This document shows, in pieces, positions 42,885 to 51,347 of a stretch of DNA of 64,000 nucleotides. Position 1 is the first letter of the stretch. Each line of letters starts with the position of its first letter. This DNA is from Bradyrhizobium sp. CB1717 (GTDB taxonomy: Bacteria > Pseudomonadota > Alphaproteobacteria > Rhizobiales > Xanthobacteraceae), in contig NZ_CP121666.1 in the NCBI RefSeq assembly GCF_029714325.1, positions 2,666,001-2,730,000 on the forward strand, given 5' to 3'. The position numbers and the translations under genes are program-made. The notes beneath the pieces were generated by a model. The model made no database searches, was not told where the DNA came from, and saw only the letters and a program-made list of their open reading frames with translations.

Positions 42885-44225
42885 ATGACGTTGATGTCAA
42901 CCGCATCGCTGCAAGCGTCATCCGGCGCGGAAGCCGCGCAAAACAAGCTGCCCAAGCGCGCCGCGCTGGTCAGCTTCGTCGGCAGCATGCTCGAATACTA
43001 CGACTTCTTCATCTACGGCACCGCGGCGGCGCTGATCTTCCCAAAAGTGTTCTTCGCCAATGTCGATCCCGGCACAGCAACGCTGCTTGCGCTCCTGAGC
43101 TTCGGCATCGGTTATATCGCGCGGCCCGTCGGTGCCGTCATCCTCGGTCATTTCGGTGACCGCATCGGGCGCAAGACGGTGCTGCTGTTCACGCTGGTCT
43201 TGATGGGTGGCTCGACGCTCGCGATCGGGCTGTTGCCTGACGCGAAATCGATCGGCAACGCCGCGCCTGTCATCCTGACGCTGCTGCGCCTGTTGCAGGG
43301 CCTGTCGGCCGCCGGCGAGCAGAGCGGGGCGAACTCGCTGACGCTGGAGCATTCCGCCAACTCCAACCGCGCCTTCTTCACGAGCTGGACGCTGAGCGGC
43401 ACCCAGGCCGGCGCGATCCTGGCGACGCTGGTGTTCATTCCGGTGTCGAGCCTGCCCGAAGACCAGCTCTTGAGCTGGGGCTGGCGCATCCCGTTCCTGC
43501 TCTCGTTCTTCGTGCTGGTCGTCGCCTATCTGGTGCGGCGGACCATGCCGGAAACGCCCGTGTTCGAGGACATCAAGGACAAGGCGCAGGTGGCGCGTTT
43601 CCCCGTCGTCGCGCTGCTGCGCGACTACTGGCCCGATGTGCTTCGCGTCATCGTCTGCGCGCTGATCGCCACCGTCAGCACCATGACCGCCGTGTTCGCC
43701 CTCGGCTATGCCACCACCAAGTTTGGCGTCGCGCGTCCGACCATGCTGTGGGCCGGCGTGCTCGGCAATGTCACCGCGCTGATCACCCAGCCGCTGTGGG
43801 CCCTGCTCGCGGACAAGATCGGCCGCAAGCCGGTGTTCATCGGCGGCGTGCTCGGCTGCGCCGTGCTGCTGTTCCCCTACTTCATGCTGGTGACCTCGGG
43901 CAACACGATCGCGATCTTCGCCGCTGCAATGATCCTGTCCGGCGTGGTCTATGCCGCGCCGAACGCGATCTGGCCGTCGTTCTACGCGGAGATGTTCGAG
44001 GCGCGCGTGCGCTATTCCGGCACCGCGATCGGCACCCAGCTCGGCTTCCTCGCCGCCGGCTTCACGCCGCTGGTGAGCGCGAGCCTCGTCGGAGAAGGGC
44101 CTCAGGGGTGGATTCCCGTCGCGATCTTCGTGGCCTGCTGCTGCGTGATCTCGGCCGCGGCTGCAGCGACCGCGCGCGAAACCCACACCGTCGACATCGC
44201 CGATCTCGGCAAGCGGCGCACTTGA
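42885..44225 (+). CDS. MFS transporter, metabolite:proton symporter type
   Basis: 446-aa, 12-helix transporter of the metabolite:H+ symporter group. The opening SFVGSMLEYYDFFIYGTAAALIFPKVFF and the GDRIGRKTVLL loop between helices 2 and 3 are typical. A strong GGGGAGGAA site sets the ATG at 42885. It is followed after 17 bases by a carboxylesterase, suggesting uptake of an ester or its acid product. The TetR gene is divergent. Confidence 0.9.
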   Translation: MTLMSTASLQASSGAEAAQNKLPKRAALVSFVGSMLEYYDFFIYGTAAALIFPKVFFANVDPGTATLLALLSFGIGYIARPVGAVILGHFGDRIGRKTVLLFTLVLMGGSTLAIGLLPDAKSIGNAAPVILTLLRLLQGLSAAGEQSGANSLTLEHSANSNRAFFTSWTLSGTQAGAILATLVFIPVSSLPEDQLLSWGWRIPFLLSFFVLVVAYLVRRTMPETPVFEDIKDKAQVARFPVVALLRDYWPDVLRVIVCALIATVSTMTAVFALGYATTKFGVARPTMLWAGVLGNVTALITQPLWALLADKIGRKPVFIGGVLGCAVLLFPYFMLVTSGNTIAIFAAAMILSGVVYAAPNAIWPSFYAEMFEARVRYSGTAIGTQLGFLAAGFTPLVSASLVGEGPQGWIPVAIFVACCCVISAAAAATARETHTVDIADLGKRRT

Positions 44226-44242
44226 GAAGGACAGGGCATCGC

Positions 44243-45739
44243 ATGCTGACCAATGCAGTCCCGACCGCGAACGGTCCCGTCATTGGGGCCAAGCAGGGGG
44301 CCGTGCGTACCTTCAAGGGCGTGCCGTTCGCAACCGCGCGGCGCTTTGCCAAGGCAACGCCGCCGCCTGCGTGGACGGAGCCGCGACGCTGCACCGGCTA
44401 CGGCGCATTCGCGCCGCAGCCCGGTCACATCGAGCAGGCAGATGAGGAGTCCTGTCTCAGCCTGAACATCTGGACGCCGGCAGGGGTGGATCGGCCGCTG
44501 CCGGTGATGGTCTTCATTCATGGCGGTGCCTTCGTCACCGGCGGCGGTGCCGATTATGACGGCGCCTTCCTCGCCAAGCATGGCCCGGCGGTGATCGTCA
44601 CGATCAACTACCGGCTTGGCCCGCTCGGCTTCCTGCAACTGCATCGCCATGGCCTGGGCGAGGCGAACAACCTCGCGCTCTCGGACGCGCTCGCCGCGCT
44701 CGATTGGGTACATGCCAACATCGCGAATTTCGGCGGCGATCCGGACGCCATTACTCTGTCCGGGCAGTCGGCCGGCGCGTCCATGGTCATTGCGCTCGCA
44801 ACGCTGCCGCAGGCGAGGGGCAAGTTCAGCCGTGCGCTCGCGCTCAGCGCGCCCGGGCGGACCATCATGAGCGCCGATCATGCCGACGAGGTCGCACGCC
44901 GCGTGCTCGACGAGCTCGAGTTGGCGCGCGATCCGGCCGCGATCAGGTCCGTGCCGCTGCCAAAACTCTTTACGGCAGTAGAGCGGATCGGCCGTAGGGT
45001 CGCTGATGAGACCGAGTCAGGAATCGTGTTCGGCCCGGTGCTCGACGGTATCGTGATCGCGCGCGAGCCGCGCGACGTCTTCGCCGACGGAAGCTTGCGC
45101 GACGTTCCGCTTTGGCTCGGCTCCTGCCGCGACGAGATGGTGATGTTCCTGAAGAGCACGCCGCCCGCCGCGATGATCCGCACCACCGAGCGGCAGGTGC
45201 GTGCCGCCTTCGGTGATGCCGGCTGGGGACGCCTGCTGTCCTACTACCGCGCCACCGCGCGTCCCGACGAGGATCCGTACGAGGCGCTGCTGTCGGATGC
45301 ATTCTGGCACCGCCCGATGGCCGACCTCGCGCGGCTTCACGCCGCTGCCGGCGGCGCGGTGTGGCTAAGCCGGTTCGACCATCGCCCGGCACTGGAGCCG
45401 TTCCTGTCGCAGGGGCCGACCCACGGCGCGGATAATGCCTGCCTCTGGGCGCATCTGCCTGATTTCATCGATCGCCCGATCCTGAAGCGGAGGGGCGGGC
45501 CAATGACGCCCGCCGACATCGATGTCGCCGCGCGGTTCCAGACGAGCTTGCTGCGCTTCGTCACGGTGGGTGAACCCGATGTTGCGGAAGCCTGGCCTCG
45601 GTTCGAGCTGCCTCAGGAGCCGCTCGCCATCTTCGGTCAGCCGTTCCATGTTGTGCCGCTCAATGAAGGCGTGCGCTCCCGCCTGTGGGCGGAATTGAGC
45701 GCAAGCAACAACGACAAAAAAATCAGGGAAGCAGGATGA
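44243..45739 (+). CDS. Type B carboxylesterase
   Basis: 498-aa esterase. The oxyanion motif HGGAF (residues 93-97), the nucleophile Ser176 in GQSAG (GESAG in most relatives), and a catalytic histidine region (GPTHGADN) are visible; the early RTFKGVPFATARRF and the EESCLSLNIWTP segment are family landmarks. No signal peptide, so it is cytoplasmic and would act on the substrate of the upstream MFS carrier. Confidence 0.9.
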   Translation: MLTNAVPTANGPVIGAKQGAVRTFKGVPFATARRFAKATPPPAWTEPRRCTGYGAFAPQPGHIEQADEESCLSLNIWTPAGVDRPLPVMVFIHGGAFVTGGGADYDGAFLAKHGPAVIVTINYRLGPLGFLQLHRHGLGEANNLALSDALAALDWVHANIANFGGDPDAITLSGQSAGASMVIALATLPQARGKFSRALALSAPGRTIMSADHADEVARRVLDELELARDPAAIRSVPLPKLFTAVERIGRRVADETESGIVFGPVLDGIVIAREPRDVFADGSLRDVPLWLGSCRDEMVMFLKSTPPAAMIRTTERQVRAAFGDAGWGRLLSYYRATARPDEDPYEALLSDAFWHRPMADLARLHAAAGGAVWLSRFDHRPALEPFLSQGPTHGADNACLWAHLPDFIDRPILKRRGGPMTPADIDVAARFQTSLLRFVTVGEPDVAEAWPRFELPQEPLAIFGQPFHVVPLNEGVRSRLWAELSASNNDKKIREAG

Positions 45740-45828
45740 GCCTATCGAGCAAGAATGCCGGGCGGCGTGACTTGGCTCCGCGCGCTGGAAGCCGGCTTTC
45801 GCCAAGCCTGCGCTACCGTTTCCTTTCG

Positions 45829-46281
45829 CTAGTGTACGACCAGCACCGGCACGCTTCCGTCGGCCAAGACCTCCGATGTTTGACTCCCCAGGAATAACTT
45901 CTTGAGACCGCGGCGTCCATGAGAGCCCATGACGATCAAGTCGCAGCCTCCCGACTTTGCTGTTTCGATAATCGCGGTGGCCGGGTGCGCATTCGAAACG
46001 TGCAAGAGTTCTGCGGATATCCCGGCTTGCTCTGCCATGGCCCGCGCTTCGTCGAGGATTTTGCCCGCACGTTCCTTGCAGGCCGCATCGAAGCTATCGA
46101 TTTCCTGCTGCGACGGTATCCATCCCGAGGCGTGTCCGCTCCCGTAGTCGATTGGCAGTGATTCCGTCACGGCGATGACCGTCACCTTGGCCTTCAAGGC
46201 CTTTGCCAAAGCAATCCCATGCTTAATGCCGTTTCTTGCGACGTCCGATCCGTCCGTGCTTAAGAGAATCCGGGTGTACAT
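45829..46281 (-). CDS. Universal stress protein UspA
   Basis: 150-aa UspA-domain protein starting MYTRILLSTDGSDVARNGIKHGIALA, with the ATP-binding motif VMGSHGRRGLKKLFLGSQTSEVL. It is encoded 75 bases downstream of a second usp gene on the same strand and is probably in the same transcript, under the FixK/FNR-like box upstream of that gene. Role: survival under stress such as low oxygen (family knowledge). Confidence 0.92.
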   Translation of the reverse strand: MYTRILLSTDGSDVARNGIKHGIALAKALKAKVTVIAVTESLPIDYGSGHASGWIPSQQEIDSFDAACKERAGKILDEARAMAEQAGISAELLHVSNAHPATAIIETAKSGGCDLIVMGSHGRRGLKKLFLGSQTSEVLADGSVPVLVVH

Positions 46282-46356
46282 TTGGAGGCTCCCTTTCCGG
46301 ACGACCCTGTCGCCATCTCTCGGTGCGGTGGTCTGACTTCAACAGGGGGCTCACAT

Positions 46357-46785
46357 TCATGGACAGACCAGGACGGGGATCTGTGCGTGCGTCAGCACCT
46401 TGTTCGTCACGCTCCCGATGAGAAGCGCGGCAAGCCCGCTGCGCCCATGCGACGACATGACGATGAGATCGCAGCCTTTGTCCGTGGCTGCTGCGATGAT
46501 GGCCTGATGGGGTTGCCCGCTCTCCGCTTGAATCGTCTCGCAGGAAACCCCGGCCGTCCTGGCCGCTTTTGCCGCGCCGTCCAATACGCTCGCGGCCTGT
46601 TCCTTGCGCAACTCGGCGTATGTTGCGACTGCTTCGAGGAACCGGCCTGATACTTCGGAAAATGGTTCCACAACGAAGATGAAGGATACGGTGGCTCCAA
46701 GGGATTTCGCCAGCGCCAATCCGTGCGCCACCCCACGCTCCGCTAGCTGAGACCCATCTGTCGGAATGAGAATGTGCCGGTACAT
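46357..46785 (-). CDS. Universal stress protein UspA
   Basis: 142-aa UspA-domain protein starting MYRHILIPTDGSQLAERGVAHGLALA, with ATP motif VMSSHGRSGLAALLIGSVTNKVL. First gene of a probable two-gene usp operon. A TTGA-N6-TCAA box lies about 80 bases before its start codon, suggesting oxygen-dependent control by an FNR/FixK protein. Confidence 0.92.
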   Translation of the reverse strand: MYRHILIPTDGSQLAERGVAHGLALAKSLGATVSFIFVVEPFSEVSGRFLEAVATYAELRKEQAASVLDGAAKAARTAGVSCETIQAESGQPHQAIIAAATDKGCDLIVMSSHGRSGLAALLIGSVTNKVLTHAQIPVLVCP

Positions 46786-46857
46786 GCTCTACCTCCCGAT
46801 TGTCCGGACGTATCGCTGCCTTGCGAAGATAAGCTAGCTCGCGTTGCGAATGCAGTC

Positions 46858-46871
46858 TTGAGATAAATCAA
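46858..46871. promoter_or_regulatory. FNR/FixK-type box
   Basis: TTGAGATAAATCAA matches the TTGA-N6-TCAA core of FNR/FixK sites, with one deviation from the Bradyrhizobium FixK2 consensus at the fifth base. Its centre is about 79 bases from the usp start codon; a site at -41.5 would put transcription start near 46823, with a TATCTT -10-like element (46826-46831, minus strand) close to that. Confidence 0.65.
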
Positions 46872-46995
46872 CCTGTTGGTTCACTGTACCGCGATCAGGA
46901 TGTCCGCAATTGGCACAACCTCGACGTCTGTCGAGGCGAGCTCGGCGACGCCTTGGCCGCAATGGGGTGAGGGGACGCTGCAACAAAGGGGGTGC

Positions 46996-47106
46996 GCTCG
47001 CTCTCCCGCTTGCGGGAGAGGGTTGGGGAGAGGGTCTCTTCGCAAGCGAAAACCCCTGTGCGGAGAGAACCCCCACCCGGCGCCATACCGATGCGAAGCA
47101 TCGGCG
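46996..47106. repeat. Palindromic intergenic repeat, CTCTCCCGC type
   Basis: Contains hairpins CTCTCCCGC/GCGGGAGAG (47001-47020) and CCGATGC/GCATCGG (47088-47104). It resembles another common Bradyrhizobium intergenic element. Edges are approximate. Confidence 0.65.
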
Positions 47107-47221
47107 TCTTACAGAACGGCGGCCCAAAGGCCGCCTATGCCGACCTCTGCAGCAAGCGGACGAGGTTAAGGAGCCCGCGGCTGGTCGATTCAGCTTAAAG
47201 CCAATCCGCTTTAGATCGCCG

Positions 47222-48058
47222 TCAGAACTGCACTTCGCCCGGAATGTCGTCGGCGCTGAGGCCGACGGTTTCATAGGCCTTCAGCAGCCATTCGCGGGTC
47301 TGGCCCAGCGAACGGTTGTAATCGGCCCAGGCGCTGAGGAAATCCTTGTAGCGGCGATCGGCTTCGGCGCGGATGCCGAGATTGGTCGGCAACGTCAGCA
47401 GCGGCCGCGGAATCGCGAGCTCGCCAAGCGTCGGATTCTTCTTCAGCGTGAAGATCGAGAGCACCGCCAGCGAGACGTTGCAGTCGGCGCGGCCGGTCGA
47501 GACCGCGAGGATCGCCTCGTCGCGCGTCTTGAAGCCGAGGATGTTCGCCTTCGGGCAGTAGCGGCGCGCGATCGTCTCGTGCGTCGAGCCGATGTCGACC
47601 GCAATCTTGACCTCGGGCTTGTTGAGCTCGGCCCAGGTCGCAGGCTTGGCAAAGCCCTTCTTGGTGATGACGGTGAAGGAGTGCACCAGGATCGGCGTCG
47701 AGAAATCGATGACGAGCGAACGCTCGGGCGTCGGGTTCACGGCAAAGGCGAGATCGATCTTGTCTGCCTGCAGATCCAGGATCTGGTTGCCCCAGGTCGA
47801 TTCCAGCGGCTCGACCTTGGCGCCGAGCTTGCCCGCGATGTCGTTCGCCATGTCGATGCAGGCGCCCGACCATTGATTGGTCGCGAGGTCCTTGTGGAAA
47901 TAGGGGTCCTGGCCGGCGATGACCGCAATCCGCAGCACGCCGGTCTTCTTGATGCGATCGAGCGTGGAGGTCGGCGCGGTATCGGCCTTGGCCGAGACGG
48001 TTGCGGCCATTGCGGCGCCCGCCAGCGCGACGGTGGTGAGTGCGTCCCTGCGGTTCAT
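47222..48058 (-). CDS. ABC solute-binding protein, amino-acid type, orphan
   Basis: 278-aa periplasmic binding protein family 3 member. The signal region MNRRDALTTVALAGAAMAATVSAKA leads into TLDRIKKTGVLRIAVIAGQDPYF; the GACIDMANDIAGKLG and LDLQADKIDLAFAVNPTPERS segments are typical of polar amino-acid receptors. The start at 48058 follows GGGGAG. No permease or ATPase gene is adjacent. It is divergent from a gene set for D-amino-acid/imine metabolism, which suggests a related ligand. Confidence 0.87.
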   Translation of the reverse strand: MNRRDALTTVALAGAAMAATVSAKADTAPTSTLDRIKKTGVLRIAVIAGQDPYFHKDLATNQWSGACIDMANDIAGKLGAKVEPLESTWGNQILDLQADKIDLAFAVNPTPERSLVIDFSTPILVHSFTVITKKGFAKPATWAELNKPEVKIAVDIGSTHETIARRYCPKANILGFKTRDEAILAVSTGRADCNVSLAVLSIFTLKKNPTLGELAIPRPLLTLPTNLGIRAEADRRYKDFLSAWADYNRSLGQTREWLLKAYETVGLSADDIPGEVQF

Positions 48059-48126
48059 GTCAGTGCTCCCCTGGGGAATGATCAACAGCTCCGGCTCGTG
48101 GACTATTTCTGTATTCAGATCGTAAT

Positions 48127-48141
48127 GCAATATGGTATTGC
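48127..48141. promoter_or_regulatory. Palindrome in divergent promoter region
   Basis: GCAATA-TGG-TATTGC is a perfect inverted repeat between the orphan binding protein and the hydroxyacid dehydrogenase gene. It is a candidate operator, perhaps for the GntR regulator encoded at 53466. Confidence 0.5.
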
Positions 48142-48269
48142 GACTTTGCCGGCGATTTGGGCGATGAGGCATTTCGGAGCCTAGTCCGTTGGCAAAGCAA
48201 GAGAAAATCGAGTGATACCCGGCCGGGTCGCGGTCCGGTCTGCGATCCGGGATTGAGAGGAGAAAGTCT

Positions 48270-49187
48270 GTGCGTGCTGTTTTCGTCGATGCCAACGACA
48301 CGCTGGCCGCGGTCACCGAGAAGCTGCTGGGCGCGGCGAAACTGCCTGTTGGCATCAACCGCAATCCCTCGATCAAGCCCGACGATCTGCCCGGCCTGCT
48401 CGCGGATGCCGAGATCATGATCGTCGACCACACTGCAGTGCCGACGGCGATTGCCGAGGAGTGCAAGGCGCTCAAGCATGTCGTCTTCCTCGGCACCGGC
48501 GCGCGCAGCTACATGAATCCGGAAGAGCTTAGCCAGCGCGGCATCTCCGTCCACACCATCAAGGGTTATGGCGACACGGCGGTCGCCGAATGCGCGATCG
48601 CGCTGATGTGGGCCTCCGCGCGAAATTTCGGCGAGATGGACCGCGGCCTGCGCGAGGGCAACTGGCTGCGCCGTGACGCGATGCAGCTCACCGGCAAGAC
48701 GCTCGGCCTGATCGGTTTCGGCGGCATCGCGGCGGAAACGGCACGCATGGCGGCGGGCTGCGGCATGAAGGTGATCGCCTGGAACAGGACGCCGAAGACG
48801 CATCCGGGCGTCGCGTTCGTTTCGCTGGAGAAGCTGCTGGCGGAGAGCCACGTCGTCTCGCTGCATCTTCTGCTCAATGACGAGACCAAGGGCTTTCTGT
48901 CGCGCGAGCGCATCGCGCAGATGCGCAAGGGCAGCATTTTGATCAATACCGCGCGCGGTGCCATCGTGGACGAAGACGCGATGCTGGAGGCGCTCCGCTC
49001 GGGCCACATCGCCCATGCCGGCCTCGACGTCTTCACTGTCGAGCCGCTGCCGGCGGGCCATCCCGTGACAAAACTGCCGAACGTGACCTTGTCGGCGCAT
49101 TCGGCCTTCCGCACGCCGGAGGCGAGCGACAATCTCATCGGCGCTGCACTCGATCACTGCCGCCGCATCGTCGCCACCGGCAAGTAA
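48270..49187 (+). CDS. D-2-hydroxyacid dehydrogenase
   Basis: 305-aa NAD(P)-dependent dehydrogenase. The dinucleotide motif is LGLIGFGGIAAETARMAAGCG; the catalytic Arg is in NTARGAIVDE, the Glu in GLDVFTVEPLP and the His in LSAHSAF. GTG 48270 follows GAGAGGAGAAAG. It heads a run of five tightly spaced genes. It probably reduces a 2-keto acid or oxidises the matching hydroxy acid; substrate unknown. Confidence 0.87.
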   Translation: MRAVFVDANDTLAAVTEKLLGAAKLPVGINRNPSIKPDDLPGLLADAEIMIVDHTAVPTAIAEECKALKHVVFLGTGARSYMNPEELSQRGISVHTIKGYGDTAVAECAIALMWASARNFGEMDRGLREGNWLRRDAMQLTGKTLGLIGFGGIAAETARMAAGCGMKVIAWNRTPKTHPGVAFVSLEKLLAESHVVSLHLLLNDETKGFLSRERIAQMRKGSILINTARGAIVDEDAMLEALRSGHIAHAGLDVFTVEPLPAGHPVTKLPNVTLSAHSAFRTPEASDNLIGAALDHCRRIVATGK

Positions 49188-49198
49188 AGGGACATCCC

Positions 49199-49552
49199 AT
49201 GTCAGATATCACCCGCATCGACCAGAACGCCCGCCGCAGCCGCGCCTCCGTGTTCGGCGATCTCGTCTTTCTCGCAGGACAGGTCGCCGACACCAAGACC
49301 GCTGACATCACCCAGCAGACAAAAGAGGCGCTGGCCAAGGTCGACGACATGCTGGCGCGCGCCGGCACCGACAAGTCGCGCCTGCTCAGCGTGCAGGTCT
49401 GGCTCAAGTCGATGGACGATTTCGACGCCATGAACGCGGTCTATGACGCCTGGGTCGTGCCGGGCAACGCGCCGACCCGCGCCTGCGGCAAGGTCGAGCT
49501 CGCCGATCCCGCCTATCGCATCGAGGTGATCGCAATCGCCGCGCGCGGCTGA
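49199..49552 (+). CDS. RidA-family imine deaminase
   Basis: 117-aa RidA/YjgF protein. The conserved arginine in PTRACGKVELADPAYRIEV corresponds to the active-site Arg that binds the imine carboxylate. RidA hydrolyses reactive enamine/imine intermediates made by amino-acid dehydratases or oxidases; a DadA-like oxidase two genes downstream is a natural source. Eleven bases after the dehydrogenase stop. Confidence 0.9.
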   Translation: MSDITRIDQNARRSRASVFGDLVFLAGQVADTKTADITQQTKEALAKVDDMLARAGTDKSRLLSVQVWLKSMDDFDAMNAVYDAWVVPGNAPTRACGKVELADPAYRIEVIAIAARG

Positions 49553-49682
49553 CATGCGTGCCGATGCCGGCTGCACTGTTTGCATCGGCCTTGCACCTGA
49601 TGTCCGCCTGTCCTACGCCACCCCCGGAACAAAACTTGCGCGAAGCCGTGATGCGCATCGCCAAAGCCTGCAGGGAGCTGTC

Positions 49683-51344
49683 ATGACCATTCGCAACACC
49701 CGCACCGGGGGCCAGATCCTGATCGATCAGCTCGTCGCCCAAGGCGTCGAGCGCGTCACCTGCGTGCCGGGCGAGAGCTATCTGGCGGCCCTCGATGCGC
49801 TACATGACAGCCCGATCGACGTCGTGATCTGCCGCGCCGAAGGCGGCGCCGCGATGATGGCGGAGGCCTATGGCAAGCTGACGGGCCGGCCGGGCGTCTG
49901 CTTCGTCACCCGCGGCCCCGGCGCCACCAATGCCAGCCACGGCGTCCACATCGCGATGCAGGATTCGACGCCGATGATCCTGTTCGTCGGCCAGGTCGAT
50001 ACTGGCATGCGCGAGCGCGAGGCGTTCCAGGAGCTCGACTACAAGGCGGTGTTCGGTCCCATGGCGAAATGGGCTGTCGAGATCGATCGCCCCGACCGCA
50101 TTCCCGAGCTGGTCGCGCGCGCCTTCCGCGTCGCCATGCAGGGCCGTCCTGGTCCCGTCGTGATCGCGCTGCCGGAGAACATGCTGACTGAGACCGCCGC
50201 CGTGGCCGATGCGATGCGCATCGAGCCGGCGGTGAGCTGGCCGGCGCCATCGGATATCGAGCGCGTCAGCGCAATGCTTGCGAGCGCCAAGGCGCCGCTG
50301 GTCATCCTCGGCGGCTCGCGTTGGACGGACGAAGCCACCAAGAGCATCGCGCGCTTTGCCGAGCGGTTCGACCTGCCGGTTGCGACCTCGTTCCGCCGGG
50401 CCTCGCTGATCGATGCCGATCATTCGCACTATGCCGGCGATCTCGGCATCGGGCCGAGCCCGGGCCTGAAGGCGCGCATCGACAATGCCGACGTCGTCCT
50501 GCTGATCGGCGGCCGCATGTCGGAGATGCCGTCCTCGTCCTACACGCTGCTCGACATTCCCTCGCCGAAGCAGAAGTTGATCCATGTCCATCCGGGCTCG
50601 GAAGAGCTTGGCCGCGTCTATCAGCCCGAGCTCGCTATCCAGGCGACGCCGGCCGCATTCGCCGCGGCCGTCGAGACGTTGAAGCCCGCCGGCGCGGTTG
50701 CCTGGAAGGGCGAGGCCGCCAAGGCGCATGCCGATTACCTCGCCTGGACCGAGAAGGCGCGCGAACTGCCGGGCACGTTCCAGTACGGTCAGGTCATGAC
50801 CTGGCTGCGCGACCGGCTGCCGAAGGACGCGATCGTCTGCAACGGCGCCGGCAATTATGCCGGCTGGATCCACCGCCATCACCGCTTCCACAGCTTTGCC
50901 GCCCAGCTCGCGCCGACCTCGGGGTCGATGGGCTATGGCGTTCCGGCGGCGGTGCTCGCCAAGCGGCAATATCCGGATCGCGTCGTCGTCGCCTTCGCCG
51001 GCGACGGCTGCTTCCTGATGAACGGCCAGGAATTCGCGACCGCCGTGCAGTATGACGCGCCGCTCGTCGTCATCGTCGTCGACAATTCGCAGTACGGCAC
51101 CATCCGTATGCACCAGGAGCGCGACTATCCCGGTCGCGTCGTCGGCACCCAGCTCAAGAATCCGGACTTCGCAATGTACGCCAAGGCGTTTGGCGGGCAT
51201 GGCGAGCGCGTCGAGCGCACCGAGGAGTTCGCGCCGGCGTTCGAGCGCGCGCTGGCCTCGGGCAAGCCGTCGATCCTCCATTGCATCATCGATTCCAGGG
51301 CGATCTCGGTCGGCAAGGATTTTGTGCCACAGGTGAAGGCGTAA
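49683..51344 (+). CDS. Thiamine-pyrophosphate enzyme, acetolactate-synthase-like
   Basis: 553-aa enzyme with the N-terminal TPP-binding domain (catalytic Glu53 in CRAEGGAAMMAEAYG), a central domain and a C-terminal TPP/Mg domain with GDGCFLMNGQEFATAVQYDAPLVVIVVDN. ATG 49683 follows GGGAG; the frame extends upstream to 49554 without likeness. Members act as acetolactate synthases, decarboxylases or carboligases; in this setting decarboxylation or ligation of a 2-keto acid is plausible. Confidence 0.87.
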   Translation: MTIRNTRTGGQILIDQLVAQGVERVTCVPGESYLAALDALHDSPIDVVICRAEGGAAMMAEAYGKLTGRPGVCFVTRGPGATNASHGVHIAMQDSTPMILFVGQVDTGMREREAFQELDYKAVFGPMAKWAVEIDRPDRIPELVARAFRVAMQGRPGPVVIALPENMLTETAAVADAMRIEPAVSWPAPSDIERVSAMLASAKAPLVILGGSRWTDEATKSIARFAERFDLPVATSFRRASLIDADHSHYAGDLGIGPSPGLKARIDNADVVLLIGGRMSEMPSSSYTLLDIPSPKQKLIHVHPGSEELGRVYQPELAIQATPAAFAAAVETLKPAGAVAWKGEAAKAHADYLAWTEKARELPGTFQYGQVMTWLRDRLPKDAIVCNGAGNYAGWIHRHHRFHSFAAQLAPTSGSMGYGVPAAVLAKRQYPDRVVVAFAGDGCFLMNGQEFATAVQYDAPLVVIVVDNSQYGTIRMHQERDYPGRVVGTQLKNPDFAMYAKAFGGHGERVERTEEFAPAFERALASGKPSILHCIIDSRAISVGKDFVPQVKA

Positions 51345-51347
51345 GCG

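Larger units (their letters stand above)
46786..47221. other. Non-coding region, usp promoter and repeat
   Basis: About 435 bases without a gene between the usp operon start and the 3' end of a solute-binding gene. It holds the FNR/FixK-like box at 46858-46871 and a palindromic repeat at 46996-47106; the rest shows nothing recognisable. Confidence 0.6.
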
